64,000 nt of DNA from an uncultured Chloroflexales bacterium (GTDB lineage Bacteria; Chloroflexota; Chloroflexia; Chloroflexales; Chloroflexaceae), in the NCBI GenBank assembly GCA_937925925.1, contig CALANA010000103.1, positions 1-64,000 on the forward strand, read 5' to 3'. How positions within the stretch are numbered: position 1 is the stretch's first letter; each line of letters opens with the position of its first letter. The notes under the pieces were generated by a model that was given only the letters and a program-made list of their open reading frames with translations, made no database searches and was not told where the DNA came from. The translations under genes and the position numbers were made by a program. Positions 12,893-22,876 of this stretch are shown in pieces.

Positions 12893-13233
12893 TATGAGAG
12901 TCAAGATCTACAAACTATATGCAATAATTGTGCAAGAGTTTAAAAACCTTGATCGAGCTGACTGCAGTCACGTAAACAGCGGTCAGCCACCCCAAGATTA
13001 TGTAGTGAGAAATCGAAACTACATAACCAGATAGTATAATGATGGAGGGTTCAACTACTTTCATCAGCGTGACATTTCTTCTACAATATTCCTATCAGAC
13101 AATGCTATGAGAGTCAAGATCTACAAACAGTGTGCAAGAGCCGTGCAATTTGTTTATAATGAAAGAAAGGTGATTGTGAAGGCATGAATTTTCTCAAATC
13201 GAGGTCAAAAATGTAGTACTAAATCGTAACTAC
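12893..13233. promoter_or_regulatory. Degenerate ~213-bp duplication with conserved islands between bchH and phhB
   Basis: TATGAGAGTCAAGATCTACAAAC exact at 12893-12915 and 13106-13128; ATGTAGTGAGAAATCGAAACTAC (13000-13022) vs ATGTAGTACTAAATCGTAACTAC (13211-13233); same order and near-identical spacing. Confidence 0.6.
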
Positions 13234-13269
13234 GATTGGAATTTTTATGATAGGATACAAAGAAGGGCG

Positions 13270-13460
13270 GAGGCGAGGAAGCGAGGAAGCGAGGAAGCGA
13301 GGAGGCGAGGAGGCGAGGAGGCGAGGAAGCGAGGGAGCGAGGAAGTGAGGAAGCGAGGAAGCGAGGAGGCGAGGAAGCGAGGAGGCGAGGAGGCGAGGAA
13401 GCGAGGGAGCGAGGAAGTGAGGAAGCGAGGAAGCGAGGAGGCGAGGAAGCGAGGAGGCGA
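13270..13460. repeat. 8-bp tandem repeat array (GCGAGGAA/GCGAGGAG variants) with a 72-bp higher-order period
   Basis: Continuous (gcgagga[ag])n; the variant block gagggagcgaggaagtgagg recurs at 13331 and 13403, 72 bp apart. Confidence 0.95.
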
Positions 13461-13490
13461 CAGTCTGTACCCTGTAGAAAAGGAGAACAT

Positions 13491-13838
13491 ATGATGAGTG
13501 AGTCACTTTCTCAACAAACGTGTGTGGCCTGCCGCAAAGATGCTCCCAGGATCACCGAGCAGGAAATCGCAGAACTGCATCCACAGATACCGGATTGGAA
13601 AATTGTCGAACGGGATGGTATCCAGCGTCTGGAACGGGTCTTTACCTGCCAAAACTTTAGCGCCGCGCTGGATTTGACCAATCGCATTGGAGCCATTGCC
13701 GAGGCAGAGGGGCACCACCCGGCGCTCTTAACCGAATGGGGCCGGGTTACGGTCACGTGGTGGACGCATAAGATCAGGGGCTTGCATCGTAATGATTTTA
13801 TTATGGCGGCCAAAACTGACGCAATTTATGGACAATAG
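13491..13838 (+). CDS. phhB: 4a-hydroxytetrahydrobiopterin dehydratase (pterin-4a-carbinolamine dehydratase family)
   Basis: 115 aa; [90 protein letters not shown]. Confidence 0.93.
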   Translation: MMSESLSQQTCVACRKDAPRITEQEIAELHPQIPDWKIVERDGIQRLERVFTCQNFSAALDLTNRIGAIAEAEGHHPALLTEWGRVTVTWWTHKIRGLHRNDFIMAAKTDAIYGQ

Positions 13839-13847
13839 GCCCGGGAC

Positions 13848-14399
13848 ATGCTGAGCGCTTTCAGTGGAGCAACCCGCACAACCGCGCCCTATCATATTGG
13901 CATTACCGGGCACCGCAACCTGGGCAATGCTGCCACCTTTCGCTTTGTGACTCGATCCTTGCATACACTGCTTGCTGATGCGCAGCACAGGCACACGGAG
14001 GGCATCGTGGCCCTGTTTGGCATGGCGGAGGGAACGGATACGCTGTTTGCGCAGATCGCCCTGAATTTGAACATCCCGCTCATTGCCGTTATTCCCTATG
14101 CAGGTTTTATTGATGACTTTCCAACTGGTTCGCTACGCCAGCAGTATCAACATCTGGTAACACGCTGCGAGATGGTATATACGCTTCCGTTTGCCACCCG
14201 CTCGGACGAGGCGTACATGGCGGCGGGGTGCTGGTTGGCCGATCACAGCGATCTCCTGCTGGCCGTCTGGAACGGGCAACCAGCGGCGGGCAGGGGTGGT
14301 ACAGGTGACGTGGTGGCCTATACGCAGCGTATTGGACGTCCGATCATTCATATTCACACTGTTGAGCATACGCTTCGATCCCTGCCATATGCGGGCTGA
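13848..14399 (+). CDS. Rossmann-like protein, SLOG/DUF1273-like
   Basis: 183 aa; HIGITGHRNLGN..., GMAEGTDTLFAQIALNLNIPLIAVIPYAGF, DLLLAVWNGQPAAGRGGTGDVVAYTQRIGRPIIHI; starts 10 bp after phhB. Confidence 0.6.
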   Translation: MLSAFSGATRTTAPYHIGITGHRNLGNAATFRFVTRSLHTLLADAQHRHTEGIVALFGMAEGTDTLFAQIALNLNIPLIAVIPYAGFIDDFPTGSLRQQYQHLVTRCEMVYTLPFATRSDEAYMAAGCWLADHSDLLLAVWNGQPAAGRGGTGDVVAYTQRIGRPIIHIHTVEHTLRSLPYAG

Positions 14400-14752
14400 C
14401 ATTCGTTGACTGAGCAACGTAGTGGTGCGACCACTTTAATGTTCTTATACCAGTGTGACTGCTCCCTTCCACCTCTTTTCGACCCCCTTGCCTTCCCCGA
14501 TCAGAGGGGTGGGGGGCAGGTTCACAAGTGTAGATTTTTTGCGCAGAAGTCAGCTTTGCTGCATCAGGACGGCAAAAAAAGCGATGACGATAGCAGGGAC
14601 GTTCTGCCCCATCCCAATGCGATGTAATTAAAAAACCTACATTTGAGAGATACTGCTGGTTTCTTCTCGATAGGCGATGTACGGTTCCACTCCCTCTGCG
14701 CTCTTGCTCTGGTGCGTCTTTGCGTTCAAAAAAGAGGACATTCGAGCCGGCC

Positions 14753-16543
14753 TTAGCGCTGATGCCACAAATACACCGGCTCTGGCCCGATCGTCAGCGA
14801 AAAGCGGCCATCCTGCGCACTCATGGTTCGCTCGGCTCCGTCGCGTTGTACCAGACGCCCACTGGTGGCAGTGGTGGTAAAGCCAACGCGGGTGGTTGGC
14901 GGTGACCAGAGAATATCCAGCGCCGCTTCACCGCGCTGCAAACGCAGATCGTATACTTCGCGGCCATGGATTGTGGTCAGATTGTCAAGATAAATCGTAC
15001 CGCGCCCTATCGACTCGTCGGTGACATCATCCAACACCAGGGCCACCAGGCTGGCCGGAAAATCAACACGCAGATTACCGTTGCCCGCAATCCGGTTTGC
15101 TGGATGCACCGCAACGCCAATCGGGGCCGAAATAAAGTGCCACTCTGGAGCGCCTACCGCGCCCAGCGTAAATTGCAGGAGTTCGCCCTCTGCATCGCGA
15201 ATCCAGGCACGCACCAGGTGACCACTTCCATCACCATAGACCCAGATCCCCAGCGCATACGGCTCTCCCGGTAGCGGCACCGGTTGCACCCGCTCGAACA
15301 CGACATAATCATTTTCAGGCGTGCTAAAGTTATACACAATCTGGGCACTACCCGTGCCCGTATGCACATGCTTTTCACTGGCCTGTAGCCGTCCATTGGG
15401 TTGACTAATGCGCCGCCATTCACCCAGTACATCAAAGTCCAGCACAACGGTGGTGTCAAACAGATCACGTCGTTCCACAAATGTTGCCCCCTGTAGCTGA
15501 CGGTTGAGCGTACGCAAGGCGGCAAAAGCGGGCTTACGCACATGATCACGATAGTCGGTGCGCCCCTGTCCATATTCAAACAGACCATAGGGATTGCCCG
15601 GATCATCCTTGAAGCTATACCAGAAGGTGCGCTCGACCCCGGCTTCCCACAACAGCAGCAGCGAGCGTACCAGATAACTGGCCTGCATCTGCGCATCGGT
15701 TAACCCCTGGCGATCGCGATCCCCTGGCCCACTGGCCCAACCTAGCTCCGTCACCCAGATTGGTTTGGGGCCAAACTGATTCCCCAGCGCTCGCGCCATG
15801 TCAACCGAGGCCACCAGGTTGCCGTCTTCGGGGCCATAGGGATCGACATAGGGATGGATAGCAATAATGTCAAAGCTGTGCCAGGCACCCTGGGCTGCCA
15901 CCGCCCGCGCAAAGGAGACATCGAAGGGATTAAAGCCACCAATCGCCACCTGTGCATTGGGGATAATCTCCTTGATAATTTGACTGGAACGGATCAACAG
16001 ATCCGCATAAGCCACCGGGTCGGGTTGGGGCCGCCAGAACACAGCATTATCCGGCTCGTTCCAGATTTCCCAGTGATGAATATAGCGCCGGTAGCGCGTC
16101 ACCACCGCCCGCACATAATCCAGAAAAAGATCATGGTCTGGTGCATAGTACGAAACATCGTGCGGATTATCATGGGGATACGGTGTTGCCCAGCCGACCG
16201 ATGGCCCTAATACACCCAGGATCTTAATATCCCGTTGCAAGAGTGCGCGCATGGCAGCATCGGTGAACGTCCAGTCCCACACATCAGGCGCGGGCTGCAC
16301 GCGATGCCAGTGAAAGTCTTCCCGTACCCACGACACACCCAACTCAACCACTAGATCGGCCAGATCATCCATCGTGGTTGGGTCAGGATAGCGCGTGGCG
16401 AGATGCGAATTCAGGCCAAAGGCAGCCGGGCCAACCGGCCCGGCACTGTAGGCGGTGGGGATGGGCAAGGGGTGGGTGATCAGCTCAGATGCGGTCAGCA
16501 CCAGCAGGAGCATGACGAAGAGCAACAGGGAACGACGTGGCAT
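14753..16543 (-). CDS. Secreted glycoside hydrolase, GH-A clan TIM barrel (GH5/GH39-like), with C-terminal beta-rich region
   Basis: Signal peptide MPRRSLLLFVMLLLVLTASE; HHWEIWNEPDNAVFW and PIWVTELGWASGPG (candidate acid/base and nucleophile Glu); start trimmed from 16777 because the upstream 78 codons look noncoding. Confidence 0.75.
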   Translation of the reverse strand: MPRRSLLLFVMLLLVLTASELITHPLPIPTAYSAGPVGPAAFGLNSHLATRYPDPTTMDDLADLVVELGVSWVREDFHWHRVQPAPDVWDWTFTDAAMRALLQRDIKILGVLGPSVGWATPYPHDNPHDVSYYAPDHDLFLDYVRAVVTRYRRYIHHWEIWNEPDNAVFWRPQPDPVAYADLLIRSSQIIKEIIPNAQVAIGGFNPFDVSFARAVAAQGAWHSFDIIAIHPYVDPYGPEDGNLVASVDMARALGNQFGPKPIWVTELGWASGPGDRDRQGLTDAQMQASYLVRSLLLLWEAGVERTFWYSFKDDPGNPYGLFEYGQGRTDYRDHVRKPAFAALRTLNRQLQGATFVERRDLFDTTVVLDFDVLGEWRRISQPNGRLQASEKHVHTGTGSAQIVYNFSTPENDYVVFERVQPVPLPGEPYALGIWVYGDGSGHLVRAWIRDAEGELLQFTLGAVGAPEWHFISAPIGVAVHPANRIAGNGNLRVDFPASLVALVLDDVTDESIGRGTIYLDNLTTIHGREVYDLRLQRGEAALDILWSPPTTRVGFTTTATSGRLVQRDGAERTMSAQDGRFSLTIGPEPVYLWHQR

Positions 16544-16937
16544 GAGCGTACCTCGCTTTGGGAATTTCAAAATATAGCAATCAGGACAGAGGGTTAAAAA
16601 AACCGTCAGTAGTACGAACGTAGACCAGAACAGTTGTAGGATCTGGATAACGTGCAGCGACAGCAAGCGCAACACCGCAATAAACAAGCGGGTAGCAATA
16701 GGCTTGTCTAGCGTGGTCAGCCTACATTGTCGTGTCTGCTCGACCTGCGCTTCCTTTCGTGCCATAAGCAGCAACACGGTCGCAGAGACCGAAGAACATG
16801 AACACTATCAGATTACAGCCATACCTCACCCTTCCCCGCGATCATTATACGGCATCTTGCGCTCAATGGCGAATAGGGGGGACGTGTTCTCGTTGCTCCT
16901 GGGAACACGGATCGCTTGCCCACGCATGCCTGACCGC

Positions 16938-17690
16938 TCACGCCCGCTCGCCAAAAATGGCCCGCCCCACGCGCACCAGGGTCGCCCCTTCCTCAATCGC
17001 CACCTCAAAATCATCGGTCATGCCCATCGAAAGCTGTGACCACTCCGCCTGTGGCCAGCGGGCAGCCAGATGATCCCGCAACTCGCGGAGGGCGCGAAAC
17101 ACGGGACGCGCCGCCTCCGGGTCTGGCTGCCAGGGCGCAATCGTCATCAGTCCCTGCACGCGCAGATAGGGCAGGGCCACAATGCGCTCCACGTTGGCCA
17201 GGAAGTACGGTAACCCAGCGTGATTCTGCACCCCGCCAGGCAGATCAAAGCCCTCTTTGGTCGCCTCGCCACTGACGTTGATCTGAAGCAACACGTTCAA
17301 GCGCGAATGTTCAGGTGTGGCCGCTATGTCCGCTACACGCTGTTCATAGTGTCGATTCAGCGTCTCCGCCAGGCGCAGGCTGTCAACGGTATGCAGCAGA
17401 TCAAACATGCCGATCGCTGCTTTCGCCTTGTTGCGCTGGAGGTGTCCGATCATGTGCCAGGTCAGGTCGGGTCGTTGGGCATGCAGTGCGGAAATTTTGG
17501 GTTCCGCTTCCTGCAAACGGCTCTCACCCAGGTGAACAACACCGGCAGCAATGGCCTGCTGCAGCACCTCCAGCGGATGCGTCTTAGTAACGGCTACCAG
17601 CGTTATCTGGTGTGGGTCGCGGCCCGCACGTTGTGCTGCGGCCACGATGCGTTCCTGTACTATCTGCACCCGTGTTGCAATTTGGTTCAC
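16938..17690 (-). CDS. YggS-family pyridoxal phosphate-binding protein (PLPBP)
   Basis: 250 aa; [88 protein letters not shown]. Confidence 0.93.
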   Translation of the reverse strand: MNQIATRVQIVQERIVAAAQRAGRDPHQITLVAVTKTHPLEVLQQAIAAGVVHLGESRLQEAEPKISALHAQRPDLTWHMIGHLQRNKAKAAIGMFDLLHTVDSLRLAETLNRHYEQRVADIAATPEHSRLNVLLQINVSGEATKEGFDLPGGVQNHAGLPYFLANVERIVALPYLRVQGLMTIAPWQPDPEAARPVFRALRELRDHLAARWPQAEWSQLSMGMTDDFEVAIEEGATLVRVGRAIFGERA

Positions 17691-17708
17691 ACTGTTACCT
17701 TACATCAC

Positions 17709-17832
17709 CAGGACGTACGCAGTGATCTGGTCACCTCGCCTTTTCGCCGGAGTTTACCCCGTTCAACTGCGCTCAGGGCAAGCTCGGAGCGTAGTCGAAG
17801 GAACGTTGGTTCACGCGACGGCGTAAGTCCTG
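17709..17832. mobile_element. MITE-like TIR element, family 1 (short form)
   Basis: Ends CAGGACGTACGC / GCGTAAGTCCTG; internal near-palindrome TTCAACTGCGCTC...GAGCGTAGTCGAA; shares TTCGCCGGAGTTTACCC with other copies. Confidence 0.7.
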
Positions 17833-17838
17833 ATCATA

Positions 17839-18411
17839 TCAATCGGTTGCCACCACCAGCACCTGCTCCAGTGGCGGATCAGGCGGTAAATTGATCGTCA
17901 GACGCAACCCACGCCCTTCCGGGAGCGGTACGGTCAAATCCAGAGGGGTACTCTGGCCCGGCCCAAGCGGCACACTGGCTGTGTCTGCCGAGGTATACGA
18001 AGTGCCAGTGTTATCCTGCAATTCAAAGGCACGGATTGGCACCGTTACTGCTGTTGACCCAACATTCGTTACCTGTCCCTGTATTTGCACACCCGCAGCC
18101 ACCCGCCGAATATGACGTATCTCCACTCGCACGCGCTGGTTTTGCGCTACAGGTGTCAGCGCAGGTGCAGGCTGACCACGGCGCATAATTTGCTGCATCT
18201 CGTCTACACGACGCTGAATGTCGGGGGCAAGGTTAACCATATCAAGCTGGGGCAGCGTGATACCTGGTACAGCCGGTTGGGCCGCAAAATGCCGCTGGAG
18301 CGCCGTCTCATTCGTTGTAAAGCGGCCACGCGTACTGAGCAGGATCAAACCAAGCCCTAGCACTAGCCCCCATATCCAGACCGGTATGTGTTGTCGTGTA
18401 TTTCGTAACAT
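17839..18411 (-). CDS. Hypothetical membrane-anchored protein with DUF4352/FxLYD-like domain
   Basis: 190 aa; N-terminal TM VWIWGLVLGLGLILLS; VQIQGQVTNVGSTAVTVPIRAFELQDNTGTSYTSADTASVPLGPGQSTPLDLTVPLPEG. Confidence 0.55.
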   Translation of the reverse strand: MLRNTRQHIPVWIWGLVLGLGLILLSTRGRFTTNETALQRHFAAQPAVPGITLPQLDMVNLAPDIQRRVDEMQQIMRRGQPAPALTPVAQNQRVRVEIRHIRRVAAGVQIQGQVTNVGSTAVTVPIRAFELQDNTGTSYTSADTASVPLGPGQSTPLDLTVPLPEGRGLRLTINLPPDPPLEQVLVVATD

Positions 18412-18801
18412 AGATCTCTATTGTACAGAGAGAACCGGTGACATGCAACCAGGATGTCACGATGATAACCTGTTGCAAAGCTTGACAAACCCTTAACAAT
18501 CTATTACACTGACGCATCACACAATCTGACCTCATGACAGGCATTGGTGACATGCTGCATTGCGGCGATCATAACTCTGGCAAGGAGTCACTCCTGGCCG
18601 TTATTGATATTTGCTTCATCAAGAATGTCTGGTGCAGGAAGGGGGTGATACGAGCGATCTTCAGTCTTTAGAAGGTACAGAGCTTGAGCAGCGAGGTTCT
18701 GTGCCAGGGTTAGCTCCCCGCATTATCTCAACTTACGTGAACTGTAGCTGCAACTTTATGCAGATAAATCAAGACCGTTGTCAGAAAGGAGTCGTTCGAG
18801 T

Positions 18802-20151
18802 ATGAAGCGACTAGTGAGTTTGCTAACACTGCTCGTCATGATGCTGGGGTTCATTGCCGCCTGCGGGCAACAGCCTGTTGCGCAAGAACCAACCCCAACT
18901 GTTGTTGAGCTAACAGAAGAACCTGCTACAGAGGAGCCAGCTCCTGCTACTCCTACCGAGGAACCTCAAGAGACCGAGGAACCTCAAGAGACCGAGGAAC
19001 CCGAAGACGTTACTCCACCGACGGGCGATTTCGAGGGTTTGATTAAGATCGCTACCCAGAGTCCGCTCTCTGGCCCCCAGGCCGCGATTGGCCTTGGTAT
19101 TCGGAATGGGGCTGAGCTAGGAGTCGAGCAACTGACCGAGCCGCTCACCAGCCTGGGTTTCACGGTTGAGTTAGCACCGTTCGATGACCAGGCGCAGGCC
19201 GAGGTTGGGACAGCGAACGCCAACAATATCGCTTCTGATCCCGACATCCTGTGTGTTAATGGGCACTTGAACTCAGGCGTGGCCCTGGCCGCATTGCCAA
19301 CCTACAGAAACGCCAGCGTGCCTATGGTTTCACCAGCCAACACTAATCCGAACATTACTGAGGGTGGTTATGAGGTTGCCTTCCGAATTGTCGGTCGGGA
19401 TGATGTACAGGGTGCAGTGGCCGAGCAATTTGCACGCGAGGAACTGGGTATCCAGAGTGTGTTTATTATTCATGACCAGACGGACTACGGCCAGGGCGTG
19501 GCCGAGTTCTTCCGCCAGAACGCTGAGGCAAATGGTATCACCGTTCTGGGCTTCGAGGGTACCCAGGAACAGTCGCAGTTTGACTCGATCCTGACGCCGA
19601 TTTTGCCCCAAAACCCAGATCTCATCTTCTTTGGCGGCATCTACAGTCAGGCTGGTCCGTTGTTTGATCAAGCACGACGTGCGGGTATTACGGCTCAATT
19701 CATGGGGCCGGATGGCCTGGATAATGCAGAACTGGTGACGCTGGCGGGCGAAGCGGTGGCCGATATGTACTATACTTCGGTGGCCGCACCGGTCAGTCAG
19801 TTCCCAGCCGCAGCGCAGTTTGCGCAGGATTATCAGTCGCGCTTCAACACTCCAGCTCCGCCGTTCTCGGCCCAGGCCTATGATGTAGTGGGCATCTGCG
19901 TCCAGGCAATTGCCCAGGCGGCGGTGGATGCGGGCGGTAAGCCTACCCGTGAGCAGGTGGTGGAAGCACTGCGCAACCTGGATCCTTATGAGGGTATCAC
20001 TGGTACCTATGAGTTCAACGACATTGGTGACCCGACTGAGGCGACCTACTTTGTATTGCAGGTAAACTACGATCCCGACAACCCCGAAGAAGGTTGGAAT
20101 GAGAATGCGGTCGTCAAACGTCTGACCATCGCTCCACCTGAATCGGAATAG
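18802..20151 (+). CDS. livK: Branched-chain amino acid ABC transporter, substrate-binding lipoprotein
   Basis: Lipobox LGFIAACG; acidic/Pro-rich linker; IKIATQSPLSGPQAAIGLGIRNGAELGVEQL; AAAG GAG RBS before ATG 18802. Confidence 0.88.
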   Translation: MKRLVSLLTLLVMMLGFIAACGQQPVAQEPTPTVVELTEEPATEEPAPATPTEEPQETEEPQETEEPEDVTPPTGDFEGLIKIATQSPLSGPQAAIGLGIRNGAELGVEQLTEPLTSLGFTVELAPFDDQAQAEVGTANANNIASDPDILCVNGHLNSGVALAALPTYRNASVPMVSPANTNPNITEGGYEVAFRIVGRDDVQGAVAEQFAREELGIQSVFIIHDQTDYGQGVAEFFRQNAEANGITVLGFEGTQEQSQFDSILTPILPQNPDLIFFGGIYSQAGPLFDQARRAGITAQFMGPDGLDNAELVTLAGEAVADMYYTSVAAPVSQFPAAAQFAQDYQSRFNTPAPPFSAQAYDVVGICVQAIAQAAVDAGGKPTREQVVEALRNLDPYEGITGTYEFNDIGDPTEATYFVLQVNYDPDNPEEGWNENAVVKRLTIAPPESE

Positions 20152-20183
20152 TGAATCAGTGACGATTGCAGAGCGCTAAGTCT

Positions 20184-20215
20184 GTGAGTGGGGGCAGATC
20201 ACTGCCCCCACTCAC
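20184..20215. terminator. Strong hairpin between livK and livH (terminator/attenuator or mRNA-stabilising stem)
   Basis: GTGAGTGGGGGCAG-ATCA-CTGCCCCCACTCAC, perfect 14-bp arms, 4-nt loop. Confidence 0.8.
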
Positions 20216-20327
20216 TTCAATCACTTTACCTTCTGCAGTCTTTCAAGACATAATATTCTTGACTTAATAAATTACGAAAACTATTATTGTATCGAATTGT
20301 AATTGTAAAAGAATGCGGATGTGACGT

Positions 20328-21509
20328 ATGGTTGTGCAAGCAACGACTGGTTCAGGTCATCTTGTCGGGCAGCGATCGATTAAAACCATTCTCCTTGAGA
20401 TTTTTGGCCCCTTGCTCCAGGTCTTGATGTTTGTTCTGGGTAGTGCCACAATCCTCAGTTTGATCGTTATTTTGTTCGCCTTTGTGTTGCGCGGATCACG
20501 CACCGATATTGATCTTCTGCAAGGAACGCTCATTATCCTGCCCCAGGTGATTATTGATGGCATGGTACGCGGGTTTTTGTTTGCAACCATCGCACTGGGC
20601 TACACCATGGTCTATGGTGTACTGGAGTTTATCAACTTTGCACACGGAGAGATTTTCATGGTCGGTGCGTTTGTGGGGGCTGGATTTGGATTGAGTCTCG
20701 CCCAGCAACGCATGCTGGCCGACTTTCCACCGTTGTTATTTGTGGTTCTGGCGATATTGCTCGGTATGATCGTGAGCGGAGTACTGGCAATGCTGACCGA
20801 GCGCATCGCCTATCGTCCGCTCCGCAATGCGCCGCGCCTGGTGCCTTTAATTTCGGCGATTGGCATGTCGCTGTTTTTGCAAGATCTGGTGCGTATGATT
20901 GCGCTTGCCACTGGCATGGGGTTCAATGTCCGGTTTCAAACGCCGCCGCTAGGCGGATCCTTGCCGCTGGGTCAGATCCCGATTGGCGGTGATCGCTTTG
21001 CCTCATTTAGTATTGATAGCCGCGCCTTGATTTTTATTGTCGCCGCCATTATCATGTTAATCGGTCTGAATTATCTGATTAATGTCACCAGGCTGGGCAA
21101 GGCTATCCGTGCGGTAGCTCAGGATCGAGCAACGGCTAGTCTGATGGGCATTAACGTCAACCGCATTATTGCGCTGACTTTCCTGATCGGCGGGGCGCTC
21201 GGTGGGGCGGCGGGAGTCTTGTTTGGGATTCGCGTCGGTACCATCAATCCTTACGTCGGCTTTTTGCCCGGTTTAAAGGCATTCACCGCTGCGGTGCTAG
21301 GTGGCATTGGCAATATCACCGGGGCTATGGTCGGTGGGATTGTACTGGGGTTTCTGGAGGCGTTTGTAGCCTCCTATCTCTCGCTGTTTACCCGTGGGCA
21401 ATTTGCGGGTGCAAATTATGCCGATATTGCTGCTTTTAGTATCTTGATCCTCATTCTCATCTTTCGTCCCTCCGGTTTGCTTGGTGAGGCAACGACGCAA
21501 AAGGTGTAA
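20328..21509 (+). CDS. livH: Branched-chain amino acid ABC transporter permease
   Basis: 393 aa; IALGYTMVYGVLEFINFAHGEIFMVGAF; FTAAVLGGIGNITGAMVGG. Confidence 0.92.
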   Translation: MVVQATTGSGHLVGQRSIKTILLEIFGPLLQVLMFVLGSATILSLIVILFAFVLRGSRTDIDLLQGTLIILPQVIIDGMVRGFLFATIALGYTMVYGVLEFINFAHGEIFMVGAFVGAGFGLSLAQQRMLADFPPLLFVVLAILLGMIVSGVLAMLTERIAYRPLRNAPRLVPLISAIGMSLFLQDLVRMIALATGMGFNVRFQTPPLGGSLPLGQIPIGGDRFASFSIDSRALIFIVAAIIMLIGLNYLINVTRLGKAIRAVAQDRATASLMGINVNRIIALTFLIGGALGGAAGVLFGIRVGTINPYVGFLPGLKAFTAAVLGGIGNITGAMVGGIVLGFLEAFVASYLSLFTRGQFAGANYADIAAFSILILILIFRPSGLLGEATTQKV

Positions 21510-21514
21510 CTGTT

Positions 21515-22876
21515 ATGGCACAGACAAATCCGCAGTCCAGCCTCCAGGTTGGTACCTGGGATCAACTCAAAACCCGGCTTAATCGCGGCATCTGGCCCTA
21601 TCTCTTGATTACCACTTATTCCCTGGTGGTTACGCTCCTTCTGTTTCGTAACCCGTCCACTAGCCGTAACACCGATATTTTGTTTGTGTTATTTCTGGGC
21701 ATCATGCTGCTGACCTACAAGATGGCACTGCGGCCAGAATTCAAATTGGCGATCGCAGCCCTGTTTCTTGGCATCGGTTTGCCCTATTTTGGTACACTCA
21801 ATCCATTTTACATGGACATTGCCACGATGGTAGGAATCTTTGTTGTGCTGGCGTTAGGCTTGAATGTCACCGTGGGTTTTGTCGGCTTGCTTGACCTGGG
21901 GTATATTGCGTTCTATGCCGCCGGGGCCTATCTATGGGCTATTTTCAGTACGCGACAGGCGCAAAATATTTTTCCGGGACTGGCCCACCTTTTTCCGGTA
22001 CCTCCATCCTGGTTTTTCATTTTTATGCTGCTGGCGCTGGTTGTTGGCGCGTGTATGGGCCTGTTGCTCGGTTCGCCAGTGCTACGGCTACGGGGCGACT
22101 ACCTGGCGATTGTCACGCTCGGCTTTGGGGAGGTTATTCGTGTGCTGGCAACCAATCTCGATCGCCCGGTCAACATCACCAATGGTGCCCAGGGTATCCG
22201 CGATATTGGACGCCCACCGTTGTTTTTTGAACCCTGGGTACGAGAGATGGGCGTTGATCTCAGTCAGGGCCAGTTATATCAACTCTTCTTTTATTTTCTG
22301 GTCTTGCTTGTCCTCGGCTTTATGATCATGGTCGTCTATCGGTTGAGCAACTCACGGATTGGGCGCGCCTGGACAGCCATTCGTGAAGATGAGACGGCGG
22401 CGATTGCAATGGGTGTGCCGCTCGTGCGGATGAAGCTTACCGCTTTTGCGGTCGGTGCCTCTTTTGCGGCGGTGATGGGTACAATCTTTGCCGCCAAGCA
22501 GTTATTTATCAATCCACCGACTTTTGATTTGCTGCGTTCAATCAATGTTCTGTCGATGGTCATTCTGGGTGGCATGGGCAGCATTCCTGGCGTCATTCTG
22601 GGAGCTACGCTCGTTACACTTCTCAACTTGCAGTTGCTGCCACGTCTGGCACGTGAACTGAGTGTGCTGCAAATCCCTTCACAGTTTGATCCAACTCAGT
22701 ATCAACGTATGTTGTTTGGCTTATTGCTCATTTTAATGACCATCTTCCGCCCTGCAGGTATTCTACCCGAAGATCGCCGCCGCCAGGAACTCGAGGGCAA
22801 TGCCATTGATGTGCCAGCGGAGATCGAGCAATCACCACCCCAGGCAACCGAACCCGATGTGGGTATGAAATCGTGA
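21515..22876 (+). CDS. livM: Branched-chain amino acid ABC transporter permease
   Basis: 453 aa; ALGLNVTVGFVGLLDLGYIAFYAAGAY; LRLRGDYLAIVTLGFGEVIRV; SINVLSMVILGGMGSIPG. Confidence 0.92.
   Translation: MAQTNPQSSLQVGTWDQLKTRLNRGIWPYLLITTYSLVVTLLLFRNPSTSRNTDILFVLFLGIMLLTYKMALRPEFKLAIAALFLGIGLPYFGTLNPFYMDIATMVGIFVVLALGLNVTVGFVGLLDLGYIAFYAAGAYLWAIFSTRQAQNIFPGLAHLFPVPPSWFFIFMLLALVVGACMGLLLGSPVLRLRGDYLAIVTLGFGEVIRVLATNLDRPVNITNGAQGIRDIGRPPLFFEPWVREMGVDLSQGQLYQLFFYFLVLLVLGFMIMVVYRLSNSRIGRAWTAIREDETAAIAMGVPLVRMKLTAFAVGASFAAVMGTIFAAKQLFINPPTFDLLRSINVLSMVILGGMGSIPGVILGATLVTLLNLQLLPRLARELSVLQIPSQFDPTQYQRMLFGLLLILMTIFRPAGILPEDRRRQELEGNAIDVPAEIEQSPPQATEPDVGMKS

Noticed and set aside
13219-13506. ORFs encoding [22 protein letters not shown]-type repeat proteins on the minus strand
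   Set aside because: These are translations of the 8-bp tandem repeat; open in more than one frame, no start context, low complexity.
14753-16777. Full 674-aa start for the glycoside hydrolase
   Set aside because: The N-terminal 78 residues show no signal or domain, while an internal Met at 16543 begins a clear signal peptide.
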